From contig NC_089242.1 in the NCBI RefSeq assembly GCF_000512585.2, forward strand, positions 3,720,001-3,784,000: a stretch of DNA of 64,000 nucleotides, given 5' to 3'. Shown in pieces: positions 36,561-48,914 of the stretch; the stretch's first letter is position 1, and each line of letters opens with the position of its first letter. The notes beneath the pieces were generated by a model. The model made no database searches and was not told where the DNA came from. It saw only the letters and a list, made by a program, of their open reading frames with translations. The stretch comes from Kwoniella bestiolae CBS 10118 (taxonomy: Eukaryota; Basidiomycota; Tremellomycetes; Tremellales; Cryptococcaceae). The position numbers were made by a program, and so were the translations under genes.

Positions 36561-38506
36561 TCAAGCCAGATTGATATCGTTCAGTGCGCAACATACTGCG
36601 GCTCTAATTTTCATTTCAACCAAATTAGTCAGTATCGCTCGTCTCATATTGACAATGAGTTTGAACTGGACTAACCTGTGATGTCCATCATACTGTCGTA
36701 CAGTCTCCCCCGAGCTCAAATCCCATAATCTCGCTGCATGATCACTTGAAGCTATAGTCGATATTCATCATGGTCATTGCTCAGTCCAGATTACGAGGAA
36801 ATACAAGATATGCTAGACTTACCCGTAACGAGGTATGCCGAATCCGCACTGAACGCAGCGTCCCAGACCCATCTCTGATGTCCCTGTAGAGTCTTCTCCA
36901 GACCATAGTCTAGTCCTTCGGTGGACCATACTTTGACAGTAGTGTCTGCTGAGCAAGTTGCGAGGTATCTGAATGAAGAGTTGATGAATAAGCGTGATGT
37001 GTGATCCACAAGTCGAAGGTGTGGGAGCTGCACACTCACTTGGTATCAGGACTCAATATTACCCTGGTAATGTATTTCGAATGCGCTCTGAAACTCGTTA
37101 CTGGTAATAAGTTCGCATTCCCATCTGGAACAGGTACGATCCTCCATACGTAGATCATTCCCTATACACAGAAATTTCAAAGCATCAGCTACAGGCTCAT
37201 CATCTAGGGACTATGAGATGCGTTCGTAGAGGTAGCTGATACTATGAGTTGGACTTACATTGTTGTTTCCAGCTACCAACGTACTTCCGTCCGAAGCTAT
37301 ACTAACACTTCGTATAGGCACATCTTCGTCCGGTACCTGCACGAGATTCAACGTCGGTCATCCAGATAGCCGAATTGATGGGTATACTTAAATGATGTAG
37401 GCACAGACGGACTTACCAGCTCATGCGTACATGTGTTATCAGCCAGATCCCAAATCTTCACCGACCCAGACTGATCACACGATATCAGTTCGCCCTGATT
37501 CGGATGGATGATCACGTCGTTGACTGGGCAGTCGTGTAGGTAATTCCGCTGTATCTGGGCGGTTCTGTAAATGCCATGGATATCAGCTAGGGTTCTCTTA
37601 TATGGAAGAAGATGACGTGAGTAGCTCATATGAGGGAGAAAGCTGTTATGAGTGATTTAGCAGGATTGAACTGAACACACCTCGTATCCCATACTTTGAC
37701 TGAACCATCCTCACTTCCCGTTACGATCCATTTACCCATCGCCGAGTATGCTAAAGCTACTACGTTCGCTGTGTGACCTTCTAGTGTTGCTATCTATCAA
37801 CCGTGAACTGATGTCAGTGATGATTCTGTCACTAACGGTAGCACCAGATAGAAATCCGGTATGAGGTAGATAACTTACTGGTGTATTTGACAATGATGCT
37901 ATATCCCATATCCTACACCACCATATCAAAGTCAGCTTATACTCCTGGTACGTCTCTGATAGCTGAGAACAAATTTCAAAAACCAACCTTACTGCTCCAT
38001 TACCTGCTGCTGCTAGATACGCTTTATCTGGACTTATCGCTAATCGATTGACTTGTTTCTGAGGTTTGCTTATGGAGTCAGCTTCTACCCCTGTCTTTTT
38101 CTGATCATGAGAACCAGTCATTTGGCAAGAAGATGTCACTGTGTGTACTCACCCACTGAGGCTGCAAGGTAATCTGCCTATAACATATCCCAGACCAAGC
38201 TTCCCAGAACCGTATCGAGTGGTCGTCTGTGATGTATCCAGAAAAATATTAGCTAAAGTCGCACCATAATCTATGATCCGAAGCATCTAAGTCCCCGCCA
38301 AGATCCTTTCTGAGGATCACGCCTTCCATGGATGGACGTACAGACCCCGAGAGGGACCAATACTCACACCCGGCGGTACAAAGTATAACGCTCATCTCAG
38401 CCGCCTGAGCAGCTTGAGCGGCAGCTGCGTCCGAGGAGTACCCCTGGGATGCAGAGCCGCTTTGCTGCTGCTGGGTCTGGGCCTGGTTCTGGGTCGGAGC
38501 TGGCAT
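36561..38506 (-). CDS. LST8: Lst8, WD40 subunit of TORC1 and TORC2
   Basis: Seven-bladed WD40 protein that binds and stabilises the TOR kinase domain. Exons from the start: 38506-38368, 38226-38153, 38058-37988, 37912-37879, 37793-37681, 37564-37417, 37336-37259, 37161-37040, 36968-36823, 36751-36676 and 36603-36561, 347 aa. A Gln/Ala-rich N-terminal extension (about 37 residues) precedes MSVILCTAGYDHSIRFWEAWSG, the characteristic Lst8 opening. WD repeats are visible in order, for example AVRIWDIAS, SVKVWDTRT, SVKIWDLADN, TVKVWSTEG and AARLWDLSSG. Length and sequence fit the family closely (about 300-320 residues without the extension). Confidence 0.96.
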
Positions 38507-39035
38507 GTTCGACTAGGTGGTTCGGGTAGTGAGAGAAGGACGGTGGGAGAAGTTCTGTTTTGACGAGGATGGAGTGGAGGGAGACGTCCGAGGAGGAGGA
38601 ATGTTGGATGTTGTTGCGCTGAGTTCTGGCTGATAGTGACTGCTTCTAAAGGTTTGTCTTGCCCCTTGATGTGTCCCAGGTGTGTCTGAAGGTATGGTGA
38701 TTTATGGATGTTGAGCAGAAGAAGAAGAGCATGCATAGATGTCAAGGACGTTGCTCATCCTCATCCTCATCCTCAATTGGGTTCATGACATACAACACAC
38801 CATGACACTCGTGTCACGTGACTTAAACGTTCAACCGTCTCGTCACTCTCACTCTCTCAGTAGATGGATGTTTGTGAACGAAGTGATGTTGACAATGATC
38901 ATGTTCATTGTAGTACTCAGCAGCCAAAGCACCACATCAAAGTATCACTCGCATACGCTACCTGCCTAGACGAACAGCAACCAACAACCGATCGAGACAG
39001 AGAAAGAGAGAGCGAGAAAGAGATCATCACGCACA
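38507..39035. promoter_or_regulatory. Divergent promoter region, LST8 / YOS1
   Basis: 529 bases between divergent start codons, no gene seen. CATCCTCATCCTCAT-type short repeats lie near 38755-38775 and a GA-rich leader lies just before the YOS1 ATG. Confidence 0.5.
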
Positions 39036-39766
39036 ATGATATTTGGTTATTTCGGAAACCTACTTTACATAGGTCTACTATTGACCAACGCAATTGCCAT
39101 TCTGAATGAAGAGAGGTTCCTAGCGAGGAGTGAGTTGGCTGCTCTCCCTCTCTTGCTTTATGAACAAGCACTGTAGCTGTTATATCATTCTATCCTCCTT
39201 CTCTATCAACCTCGTCATGCTCCCCTGGATACTCTCACTCGAACCTCTCACTCACCACGATTCGTTCATTCGGCGATAACCCAGTCGGCTGGTCATCCGC
39301 CACCCCATCCTCCTCCCAATCCAACGTAGGGTTCGGTCATTCCCCCAATCCGCACATGTACGGTGATGCTTTTGGGCAAAACAACAGCGATGGGCCGGGG
39401 GTCAAGGCGAAATTGGTTAATCTGATAAGTGCGACTAGGACGTTGATGAGGAGTGAGTGGGGATTCCTCCCTTTCCTTTTTCCTTTCCGGCTATGTTCAT
39501 CGTGAATGATTTTTGAAACGTACGAAACAGAGAGAGAAGTGATGCTAATGGTGCTTGTTGATGGGTGTAGTACCGCTGATAGTGGTCAATGTTGTTATGT
39601 GAGTTGTGCTATTACATTGGGTTACATCCGTATTACCAAGTTATCGTCTCTCTCTTGACATCTTACATGAGAGGCATTCGTTGTCTGATCATGATGATGA
39701 TACAGAACATCAGCTGATATATTGTTCATTCTCCCTAGAATAATATACGAGATTGTACGAGTATGA
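39036..39766 (+). CDS. YOS1: Yos1/IER3IP1-like ER-Golgi transport membrane protein
   Basis: Exons 39036-39129, 39285-39452, 39571-39598 and 39739-39766 give 105 aa. The N-terminus (MIFGYFGNLLYIGLLLTNAI) is a hydrophobic segment followed by AILNEERFLARIGWS, a hallmark of Yos1/IER3IP1. A variable hydrophilic loop follows, then KLVNLISATRTLMRIPLIVVN and a C-terminal hydrophobic segment. In yeast the protein associates with Yip1-Yif1 and is needed for ER-to-Golgi vesicle transport. The loop is somewhat longer than in yeast. The first intron (155 nt) is long for this region. Confidence 0.93.
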
Positions 39767-40396
39767 GAGAAGAGACGATTCGAGGGGGGAATGATCACTT
39801 GCAGTACCATGTGAAGGTATATTCTTTGTGTTCATGCATCACGAGATATCATCAAATATATCCGATGTGCACTTGTACATGTACTCTCATGGCCTACTTC
39901 TCCAGGACATACAGTGAAGCAAGAGAGCGTAGTCCTTTTCATGCTTGGGATCGTTCTCTCCTGTGTCGCTGTAACTCTCGATCTTCCACCACTCTCAATG
40001 ACAATCTGCCAACATCTGCTCTGTTATCTCCATCATCTTTCCGGTGTGTGCCCTGCATGCATCGGGGTGTATACGAGTCTGTACATGCTTTCACTGTCGA
40101 TGCGAAGATGGATGTAGGAGTAGATGGATAGGTTACATGGACAGTGACGATGGACGGGATCAATTTGTACGCACGCGTCTGTGAGATCAACATGAACACT
40201 GCACGTTCACTTTCAGAAAAAGAAAAATCGCGTTGTGCTCAACATCTTGCATTTGACTCTCTCCTTCTCAGTCATATCTATTTTTCTTTTCTCTAATCCA
40301 TACACATCGGATCATCCCCACCAACGCCCAATTAGATCACATCCCTTCAAATCTATCACCCCCACAATTAGCATTCCAATCGTCCCCCCTCCCGCC
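39767..40396. other. Intergenic, YOS1 to DPB4
   Basis: 630 bases without a supportable gene. Open frames at 39763-40131 on both strands have no domain and clash with splice-poor composition. Confidence 0.45.
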
Positions 40397-41500
40397 ATGC
40401 CGCCCAAACCACCCGCCGCGGCTCAACAACAGCCCTCCACCAAACAGACGCCCGTCCAATCCGCCTCGCTGGCTCAGCAGAAGGCGAATTCAAGTGGGAT
40501 AGGGGAGTATGAGCTGCCTAAGAGTAATTTGACGAAGTTGGCGAAAGGAAGTGTGAGTCTCGGTCTCGGTCTTTGTGAAGTGGAGAGCAGCGGGGACATG
40601 CCCTTGGACGGGGAAGAAACATTTCTCTCCCTCTGAGAATATGCTTCATGATGCAATGATGGGTGGCTGGATGTATTAGAGTACTGACTCCTACGTGTGA
40701 TGCTATAGATCCCAGACAATGTCAAGATGCAGCAGGACGTGACGCTTGCTTTATTGAGGGGATCAACGCTGTTCATAAATTACCTGAGTGGGTTTGTTTT
40801 GATCATATAGAAATGCATAGCATAAGCTGATCTGTGCATGACATGCATAGCCTCGACGTGAGCCAGATCCCTCACTACAACCTGGATATGACATTTTACA
40901 ACCTCTCATTGAACCACAGCTGATACCTCTGACACGATATACAGCGCACACGACCAGGCATTAGCGAGATCAGGTAAAACCATAACAGCTTCGGATGTTA
41001 TCAAGGCGATTCAGGATTTGGATTTCGGACCTAGTGATGCGTTGGTGCCGTTGTTGGAACAGGAGTTGCAGGGTGAGTGAATTTTACAATTCGGTAGAAA
41101 GGGGGAAGGAAAGTGAAGGAAAGGGTATTGGGAAGAGACCTGCCTGCGTATGAGGAGGGGAATGCAATATCACTCAAAACACGGACGACCAGATGAACAG
41201 ACGAATGGAAAGACGGATGGACGATGCTGATAATGTCGTTCCGTAGCATACCGAAACCACATCCAAGCCGCCAAACTCGCCAAGAAATCAGCTTCAGCAG
41301 CTAAGGGCAAAGGTCCTCGTAAATCCAGTGGAGCAGCGAACGAGGGAGATGACGTGGAGATGGTAGATGACGAGGAGGGCGAGGGGGAGAATGACGATGA
41401 AGAGGAAGAGGATGAAGAGGGTGATGTGACGCATAATGGGGTAGGGGATGAGAGTGAGGTGGTAGGAACTGCGCAGGACGATGAGATTGAGGAGGATTAG
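40397..41500 (+). CDS. DPB4: Histone-fold subunit Dpb4/POLE3-like
   Basis: Histone-fold protein of DNA polymerase epsilon and, in other eukaryotes, of ISWI/CHRAC remodelers. Exons 40397-40552, 40709-40787, 40851-40857, 40945-41072 and 41247-41500 give 207 aa. After a Pro/Gln-rich start comes the fold: ELPKSNLTKLAKGSIPDNVK, QQDVTLALLRGSTLFINYL, then TSTAHDQALARSGKTITASD and VIKAIQDLDFG. The C-terminus is a basic patch and a long Asp/Glu tail. The 7-nt exon 40851-40857 (CCTCGAC) is required: skipping it puts the downstream histone fold out of frame, including it restores both frame and the expected residues. Dpb4 versus another POLE3-like histone-fold protein is the only doubt. It ends 150 bp from the convergent CYSTM-like gene. 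Confidence 0.88.
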
Positions 41501-41650
41501 TTGTATATTGTACATGTATGTATACTTTATTCATCATCCCATCTGTATGGCGGAGTGTACGAACGATATCTACCTCTAGTGGAGAGTCGAACAAACTCCA
41601 TCGATCATCTGTTCTATTCTAACCCAAATGACCTCCCTATATCTTTCTGC

Positions 41651-42156
41651 CTAGAAGATAGCATCGCAGCATGCGTCGAGGGCACAACAAGAGGTCAGGC
41701 ACAGACAACATGCCCCCAATCCACAACATGCCGCTGCACTTCCTGCTGCGCCTCGGTCTTGGTCGCCCTGAGGAGGAGGCTGTTGGTTGGGGTAGCCCAT
41801 TGGCTGTTGGGGTGCGTATTGGGTGTGCATTGGCTATCGGTGGGGTCAGTACAAGTGTGGTGATGTGTGACGATTTTGACAGAATCAAGAAGAAGAGAGG
41901 AGGGAACAAGGCGAGAGGTGATGCTCACGGGAGGTGCTTGTTGACTAGCATCAAACGAAACATATGTCAATTTCCTTCCTTCCCGACCGACAAGTACAGC
42001 AAATCCAGTACTCCAGACACACCCGACTCACTTGGGATCCCATTGACCAGGAGGGGGCGGTGCACCATTAGGTGGATATCCCGGTTGACCCCCATACGGA
42101 ACCTGTTGAGGAGGAGGGGGAGGGGGTGCATTCCCGTAATAATCGCTTGAAGACAT
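41651..42156 (-). CDS. Small Pro/Gln-rich protein with a cysteine-rich CYSTM-like C-terminus
   Basis: Exons from the start: 42156-42032, 41944-41929 (16 nt) and 41833-41651, 107 aa. The N-terminal two thirds are Pro, Gln, Gly and Tyr (NAPPPPPPQQVPYGGQPGYP). The end has a dense cysteine block, AAACCGLGACCLCLTSCCAL followed by DACCDAIF, resembling the cysteine-rich transmembrane module found in small stress-related tail-anchored proteins of plants and fungi. The hydrophobic Cys stretch could be a short membrane anchor or a palmitoylation site. Function is not assigned. Confidence 0.82.
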
Positions 42157-42954
42157 GATCAGTCTCGAATTCCTTTATTCCTATTCCTAATATGTCTGGG
42201 TGTGTCGAGGTAATGCAATTCCCACTTGAAATGGTCAGTACCGGTTATTCCGACTATCAGAGGAGGTCTCACCTGTATACTGTGCGATGCAAGTCTCGTA
42301 GATCAATTGATATGGTATAGTGACTATCTGACAGACCGAGATAAGATGAGATGAGATGATAATATTTCCAGTACAGTCAAGCTTACACGTAGGAAGTAGG
42401 TGTATATGTATAGCAGATTGATACCATTTATAGACTGACTGTACACTATTTATACCTTTCCTTTGATTGCTAATAAAGCACAAAGCACAGGCGGTAATTA
42501 AAAAGGATAACAACAAGATACCCTAGCTTGGTATCGCTTGGCTTTTGACTGAAGCTGCGCTACGAGGATATAATGACAATGATAGCAGGATGATTTTTAG
42601 GGCGATTGTCAATAGATCAAAGGAAAGTATCGGATGGTCGTGTGTCAGGTTGGCGTACCATTTCTTTTCTTGGCTTTGAGGCATTTTATTCTCTCTTCTC
42701 GTTTAGTGAAGGATGAGGATGAGAACGAGGTTGATGGTCCGAGCGGTGTCGTGTGAGCTATAGTAGACTAGATTAGGTTTATGAGTAGTGTCGGGGCTGT
42801 GTTCGGTGGTCAGTGCGATCAGGACATATCTCAGTGGATGAGGTCGAACACATGTTCTGCATTATTGAGCTTTCCAATCTCATCATACTTTATACATATC
42901 GACCATGTATCATCCGTTCATTGATCCATCTGATCATTTCTTCTGTATCTGAGA
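42157..42954. other. Intergenic, CYSTM-like gene promoter and DAP1 3' region
   Basis: 798 AT-leaning bases, no gene supported. It contains the promoter of the minus-strand gene at its left and the DAP1 3' end at its right. Confidence 0.45.
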
Positions 42955-43981
42955 TCATGGTACAACCTTGCCGACTACGTTGTATCTCTGTAAACCACAT
43001 CTCTTCCGTCAGTATCATCCCCTCTCTAACACATCTGCAGCATTGAGTGAAGCTTGAAATTGACAACTTACCTTCTCAAAGAATGATTCCCATTGATTCA
43101 AGGTGTTCATCTGAGATTCGTTCAGAGAAGAGTAGTCCGGTACGGCATCTTTGATATCGAGGGAGGACATGCCTGCGATTGTCAGATGAACTAGGTCAGC
43201 ACGCTGCGAAATCAGGTCATACAAGTATGATAGCATATCTGAACACCGAATCATTCCATCACTCGAAGATGAAGTGCCCTTCTCATTCTTCCTTTCTACG
43301 TCCCATCGCATATCCTCGCACTTCATGATTATTGAGATCGATTGAAAAGTTAGGATCACTCACCCAGCCCTTTACTAGCATCTCTCCCCGCAAAGATATT
43401 ATACCCCTTCCCTTTGCCATACATCTCTGGCTTGTTCGTAACGTCGAAAACACGTCCTTTGATAGCTACGTAGATGGGTTTGGAAGGGTCCGATCCGTCG
43501 TATTGGGATAATTCGGAGGAAGGGATTGGGTCGTCCTGCGCATTGCAAATCCTCACGTCAGCCCATGTCTCACCTAGACGTGTCCTCGTATCAACACGTC
43601 TGCAATCAAGATCGGGTGATGTATAGATTACTTACCTTAGGCGGAGCAAGGTCAGCAGCGGGTGCAGACATGATTGATGCTCCCTATAACCACATATCAA
43701 CAAGCATCAGCTATACTCAAACCATCTCTACTTTCTAACATATAAGTATCATGTAAAGAAGCGCAGAGGAAACAGACACCCACAGCTTGTGCAGCTTTTC
43801 CTTTCGCGTCAGCAGCGTTAACAACCCCGTTCTTAACTTCCTTGACCTGTTCCTTAACCTGTTGAGGAGTCTTAGACGAGGACGCAGCGAAGATAGCGGC
43901 AAAGGAGACTCCGACGGCTGTAGCGATTAGGACGGGCGTTGAGGTAAGGGTGTCGTACCACGTTCCGGAGGGTTGTGACAT
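42955..43981 (-). CDS. DAP1: Dap1/MAPR family cytochrome b5-like heme protein
   Basis: Exons from the start: 43981-43784, 43683-43636, 43535-43364, 43172-43072 and 42987-42955 give 183 aa. An N-terminal membrane segment (TPVLIATAVGVSFAAIFAAS) is followed by a charged linker and the cytochrome-b5-like fold: YVAIKGRVFDVTNKPEMYG, GYNIFAGRDASKGLG, and a helical NESQMNTLNQWESFFEK. The Tyr residues around the MAPR heme pocket are visible (KPEMYGKGKGYNIF). Family members bind heme through tyrosine and, in yeast, support the sterol 14-demethylase Erg11 and azole or damage tolerance. The intron between the first two exons uses a GTGGGT donor, chosen because it alone keeps frame with a clean acceptor. 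Confidence 0.93.
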
Positions 43982-44434
43982 TGAGCTTCTGTATGGTAAA
44001 GAATGGAATGGATGGTACGGGTTGAATGGATGTTATGGGAAAGGTGTGTGAGGAATGTTCAGATAAGACTGGATGACGAATGACGTGCGTCGATATCCGA
44101 GCATGTGTTAATGGCTTTCACTATCACACTGAGGAACCTCCACCAAACACTGGGGCTTCCATACCTGATACGTGATTTATCATGGTCCTTTCATTCCTCA
44201 TCTTTCCTTCGACTTGCTATTCAAAAGAGTGCTCATCTGTTCATAATACCACTCGAAACGATGTTGAGAGACATACTGATGCATATACATATCTCACGAG
44301 GATTGCTATACTGATTGTATACTGACGAGAATAATCTATATTGTTTCGCTCAAACGTAAACATAGCTAACATTACGACAACCTTATAATAAAGTAAACAA
44401 GACGAGCAACCAGTATCAAAAGCAGCAAAACAAG
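43982..44434. promoter_or_regulatory. Divergent promoter region, DAP1 / helical-repeat gene
   Basis: 453 bases between divergent ATGs; no gene or distinct motif is seen. Confidence 0.45.
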
Positions 44435-47400
44435 ATGACGAGCTTCTTAAGTGGTTTATACGATTTCTTCTTGGATGGCGGTGACGAGTGAGTGGCAAAT
44501 CTCAGATCCCATATACTATACTTCCTTCTGGACATGGCATTGATGGATTGATGTTGTTACAGGACATTGGCGAACCTACCTGCTATATTGGATCATCAAG
44601 CTGCCGAGGTGGGTGTCCTGTATACCAGAACATCTGATGAACTGGCTCACCAGAATCTAAGAGGCATGAAGAACATACTGATTGAATACATTACTTGTCT
44701 ATCCAGCAATCCCTCGGAGGCGTACGATTCTCTGCAGAATGGTTACAGCTCAAATCCAAAATCGACCATTTATTATCCGACAAAACCGACCAGGACGAGT
44801 CGTTATCCAAGGCATTGAAGATATTCGGTACGTCATCTCTACCGTCCCATCGCTCTCGAATATGCTGATTGTTTCGGAACTGGGATTTATAGCCAAAGTG
44901 ATAGATACGCTTGACCTCTACGCACCTGCTCTGAAAGGGTTGACAGACGTACATGCCTACACTTGCGAGACGTTGGAAAGTATAATTTTCGATCAGCCCG
45001 TTGCGGATAGGAGGGGACAGGCTGCAGCGTATTTGTATGGTGAGTGATCATCCCCAGCTACATCATTTGTGAAATCATCTCGACATTGAACAGTCACTCA
45101 CTGAGCAATATTTAATTGCAATGAGGAGGTTGCTCAGCTGACATTCCGTCTGAATCACCAGGCCAAGCAATGGCAATGTCCAGTCTCACCTCCGAAGCTG
45201 TCTCCCTAGCCATCGAGAACCTCTTGTTAAGAGGCGATCAAATAGCTTCGAACCTTGGTTTATGCATTATCCTGGGTATCGAACGAAGTAGCTCGATCCT
45301 TTTTGAAAGTCATTTACCGGTCTTATTGAGACAGGTGCAAATGGCGGCTGTTGGAAGTGCGGTAGGTACAGTCATACTTTTCACCATATGTCACCACATC
45401 TACATGATTTCCTGTACGCATCTACAGAGATCCGAAATGATACATGTCGGCACATAGGACAAATCTGTATCTCAAGAATCGTTGATCCGCGCACTCAAGA
45501 TCTATTCCCCCTCTGAGAAAGCCTCATCATGTCAAATCATCTTACAGTCCACCCACTCGCTCTTAGCTGCCAGTCTGAGGCTGTGTGAGGAACATGCGCA
45601 GTACGCAAATAAGAAGGAAGAGGAGGGATTGGCATGGTGCTGTTTCATCATTCAACATACTCCTATGGCAAGTGACGTCTCCCATCAATTTCCAATTAAC
45701 CCATTACATATTGACAATACACCTTATCAGACATAGCTGTAGCTAATCCGTAAGGTGGATTATAGCTCCTCCGAAACGATCTTCGCCTTCGCTACCCCAC
45801 TACCTGCTCATCCAAAAGCATATACAACCTCCTCCTACCCCTTTCTTCCAGAGTATCTCCCTCGACCCAGATATCTTTATGCGCGGCCCTGCCAATCCTA
45901 GCAACGTGGGATACGATGACCTTCACCGAGACTCATTTGATGGACGAAACGATACGCTTCATGTTGGATTTGACGGCGAGTACGGGCGAGGGTCTGAGGA
46001 GGGCGGCGTTGCAGGGTTTGGGGCAGGTTGCGGGGATTGTTTTGCATCGGTGAGATGGTTTTCAGACTCACTTCAAGCTGTAGTGCCGACAAGGTATATA
46101 TCAGAGAAGCAGCAAAGCTAACACATTGGTAATTGATTATCTCAGGTTCGAACCTTTCCTCAAAGAGGTTGGAGAGACCGCATTGGGAGTATTGAAAGAG
46201 CAGAAGAGGCCTAAAGAGTATGTCTCTCCAGCTTAACATTCCTATCGCTCATAGCATCGCTGATGAGAGGTCGTGTGGCTCGTTCAGCCAAAAAGCCGCT
46301 CAAAAGCTACTTGCTCGCCTCCTCGCTTCCCTCGGACCAATTACTCTGGACGTGATGATAGAATACCTCCATTCGCCACACCACATCTTACTGGCCGATG
46401 TGGAGTTGCTCGAGATGATAGCTACGCTATTACCCAATCTGGCAAAGAGGATTATACAGACTTTGACGGATATTATCGATGATTTGCTGAGTCAGAAGTC
46501 GTGTTGCTGTGGGTTTGGTCTTCCCTGGTCTTTAAGTTACCTGGATGTTGACATACGTGAACCGAGACGAACAGTTGTGGTTGGCTGATGCTGAAAGGGG
46601 TGGGTATATAGATCCCACCGAAGCTGTACTCGAAGCTCTGAACGTGTTTCCCCTGACTGGTGAGTGGACCAGTATTTCAAACACAAGATGGACCAGAGGC
46701 TGATATGTGTTGCAGATCGCGACCTCGCTACAAGGGCTCAGAAACTTGTATTGTGGAGTCTCGAGGAAGATAAAGGCAAGAACGTGGTGATAGCCGCACT
46801 GCAACTATCTACCAATCCCATCATTGCCACTCCGTCTATAATGCGGAATCTGACGTTCAAAGCTGCTCATTTGTTATTGGCTGATGGTAAGTACATCTAC
46901 CTCATACCTCTGTGTTGTTATGTAGCCAACATAAAAGCATGAGCTGATCTCCCTAACCTTCATCATTATTCAGACGCACACGTAGTCCACGTAGCCCTAT
47001 CAGTCCTCGCCAACCCCGCCCTCGCGTCCATGCTCGACGAACGCTCATGCTCCATGATTCTCCTCGCACTGCACCAATCCCTCGAGCCCTCAATTCCAAT
47101 CGTAGCTGCCAAGCTACTTACTCATCTAACTACTGCCCACAAGGCGATTGTCCAGCCGCTAGCATGGAGTCACATAAGGCAGAGTCTGAGCTTGATGGAT
47201 TTCTTGCATTCTGTTGATCCGAATAGGGCGGTGGTGGAGGCTTGCATTATTAGTAATCTCTTGTAAGTGCAGACGCACAAAAGAACATGCGAGGCGAGCC
47301 AAACGCTGACATTCTTCTCTTGATTTTTTCTCTCTGTCCTTGTAAAATCAAACTTCATCTACAACCTACGTACATCACTTATCTTTGTCCCCTAAATTAT

Positions 47401-48642
47401 TGCTGTACGTTTCACACATGGAATCTACGAATTCGACGGGAATCTTTACTCGCCCACCCACAGACCGGCCCTCCCTCCATCGCTACACAAGAAATACGTC
47501 GGCCCAGTAAAAGAACTAATAATGACAGGTCTCCGCCGCCCCTCCGAAGCAGGCAGCAACACCCTCTCCCTAATCTTCCAGGGCCTATCGAACCTCTCGA
47601 AATTCGAGGGGTACTCTTCCCAACAACAGGCTCAACTAACCTACGACCTCTTAGAGATGACCCTTGAAATTCCCAAAGACTGCCAACATGCAAGTTTGAA
47701 TGCTATAAGCAATTTACTGTCCATCCCTAAAGATGGACTGGACGTGTTCGAGCTGCTTATAAAGGTTCATGCGATATTTGGGAACTCGAAGATGGGGGGG
47801 AATGGGTCGAACGTCAATGGTGGGTTGGGGTTGGACGCCGATTTGAAGGCGCTGGTTAGTAGTATCTATGGTCATTTGGGGACGGTCGAGAGGAATGTGA
47901 GTGGGGGGCTTCCCACGAGATTCAGATAACAGTCGGTATTACAATGTTAGCTGATACGTGTATTCCAACTTGGCATTGGTTTAGCCCGTTATCAATCGAG
48001 TGAGAATTATTTTTTTGTATCTCCTTCTTCGACCTGGATCAGAATCTCTCGTCCCTTCTAGCGAACCCGACAAACCTTTCATTACACATCATGGTATTCA
48101 CCATCACATAGTCAGTACTCATGAGCTAACCTCCATATTGTCGTAAGGACTCCAAAGCAGCTATCAACCGCGAGACCTCCTCCTACCCCTCCAAGATCCA
48201 ATACCTCTCTCGCATCGCCGAGATTCGCGATCGCTATGGTCCACTCTCATCCACTCACGTGAATCACCTCCTCATCGAGAACCTATCGGGCAGCTTGAAC
48301 ACATATAAATCAAATGATGATCGATCAGGCATCATCGAGACCATGACATGTTTATCCATACTACAGAGGGGTGTAGTCGATCTGATACCTGACCTACCTC
48401 CCAAGATCATTAGGGAGTTGAAGATCTCCTTAAACTCACGAGAATCAATCAAAGATATCAACTCTACTTCCATATCGTCGAATTTGTTATTTCTCACTTG
48501 TGTGTTACATCAGGATTTGGAAGTTTGGTTGGATGGGTACTGGAATGATACTACCCAGATCATGTCGGAATGTATTACCTCGGGGGAGGTTCTGCCTACG
48601 CTCAGGGGGCTGGACGTGGTGTTGGATGCTATTAGCGATTAG
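44435..48642 (+). CDS. Large helical-repeat (HEAT/ARM-like) protein, unknown function
   Basis: 987 aa in 15 exons: 44435-44487, 44563-44608, 44707-44827, 44893-45039, 45162-45361, 45458-45667, 45766-46049, 46146-46217, 46255-46508, 46567-46659, 46716-46886, 46974-47262, 47464-47896, 47985-48093, 48161-48642. I do not recognise the family. The protein is Leu/Ala/Ile-rich and helical throughout, with no signal peptide or membrane span. Paired amphipathic helices such as SQKAAQKLLARLLASLG and VIAALQLSTNPIIATPSIMR suggest a HEAT/ARM solenoid. Two introns are unusual: 45668-45765 is GC-AG, and 47263-47463 is 201 nt with no AG for some 150 nt before its acceptor. The acceptor of the 46509-46566 intron (gag) is weak, and that join is the least certain. 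It is tail to tail with the SNF2 gene. Confidence 0.82.
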
Positions 48643-48914
48643 TGGTTAGTCATGGGTTGGAGATAGTATTGGTGTACTTGATAGGTGGTATGATTCTGTA
48701 TGTGACCAATAATCGATGATGAAACAACCAGGACTTCGCTCTATGTTCACATGTGCAGCGGGGAGACAGACGTCAGATCGATTTATTGATGACTCCATAT
48801 ATACAACTCTAACAGATCTATACACACATATCCCTCACAGACAAACGAAACTACAATACCCACTGACAAGACAAAACCTGGTAACACAGGTAAACCATCG
48901 AACAAATCTCAAGC

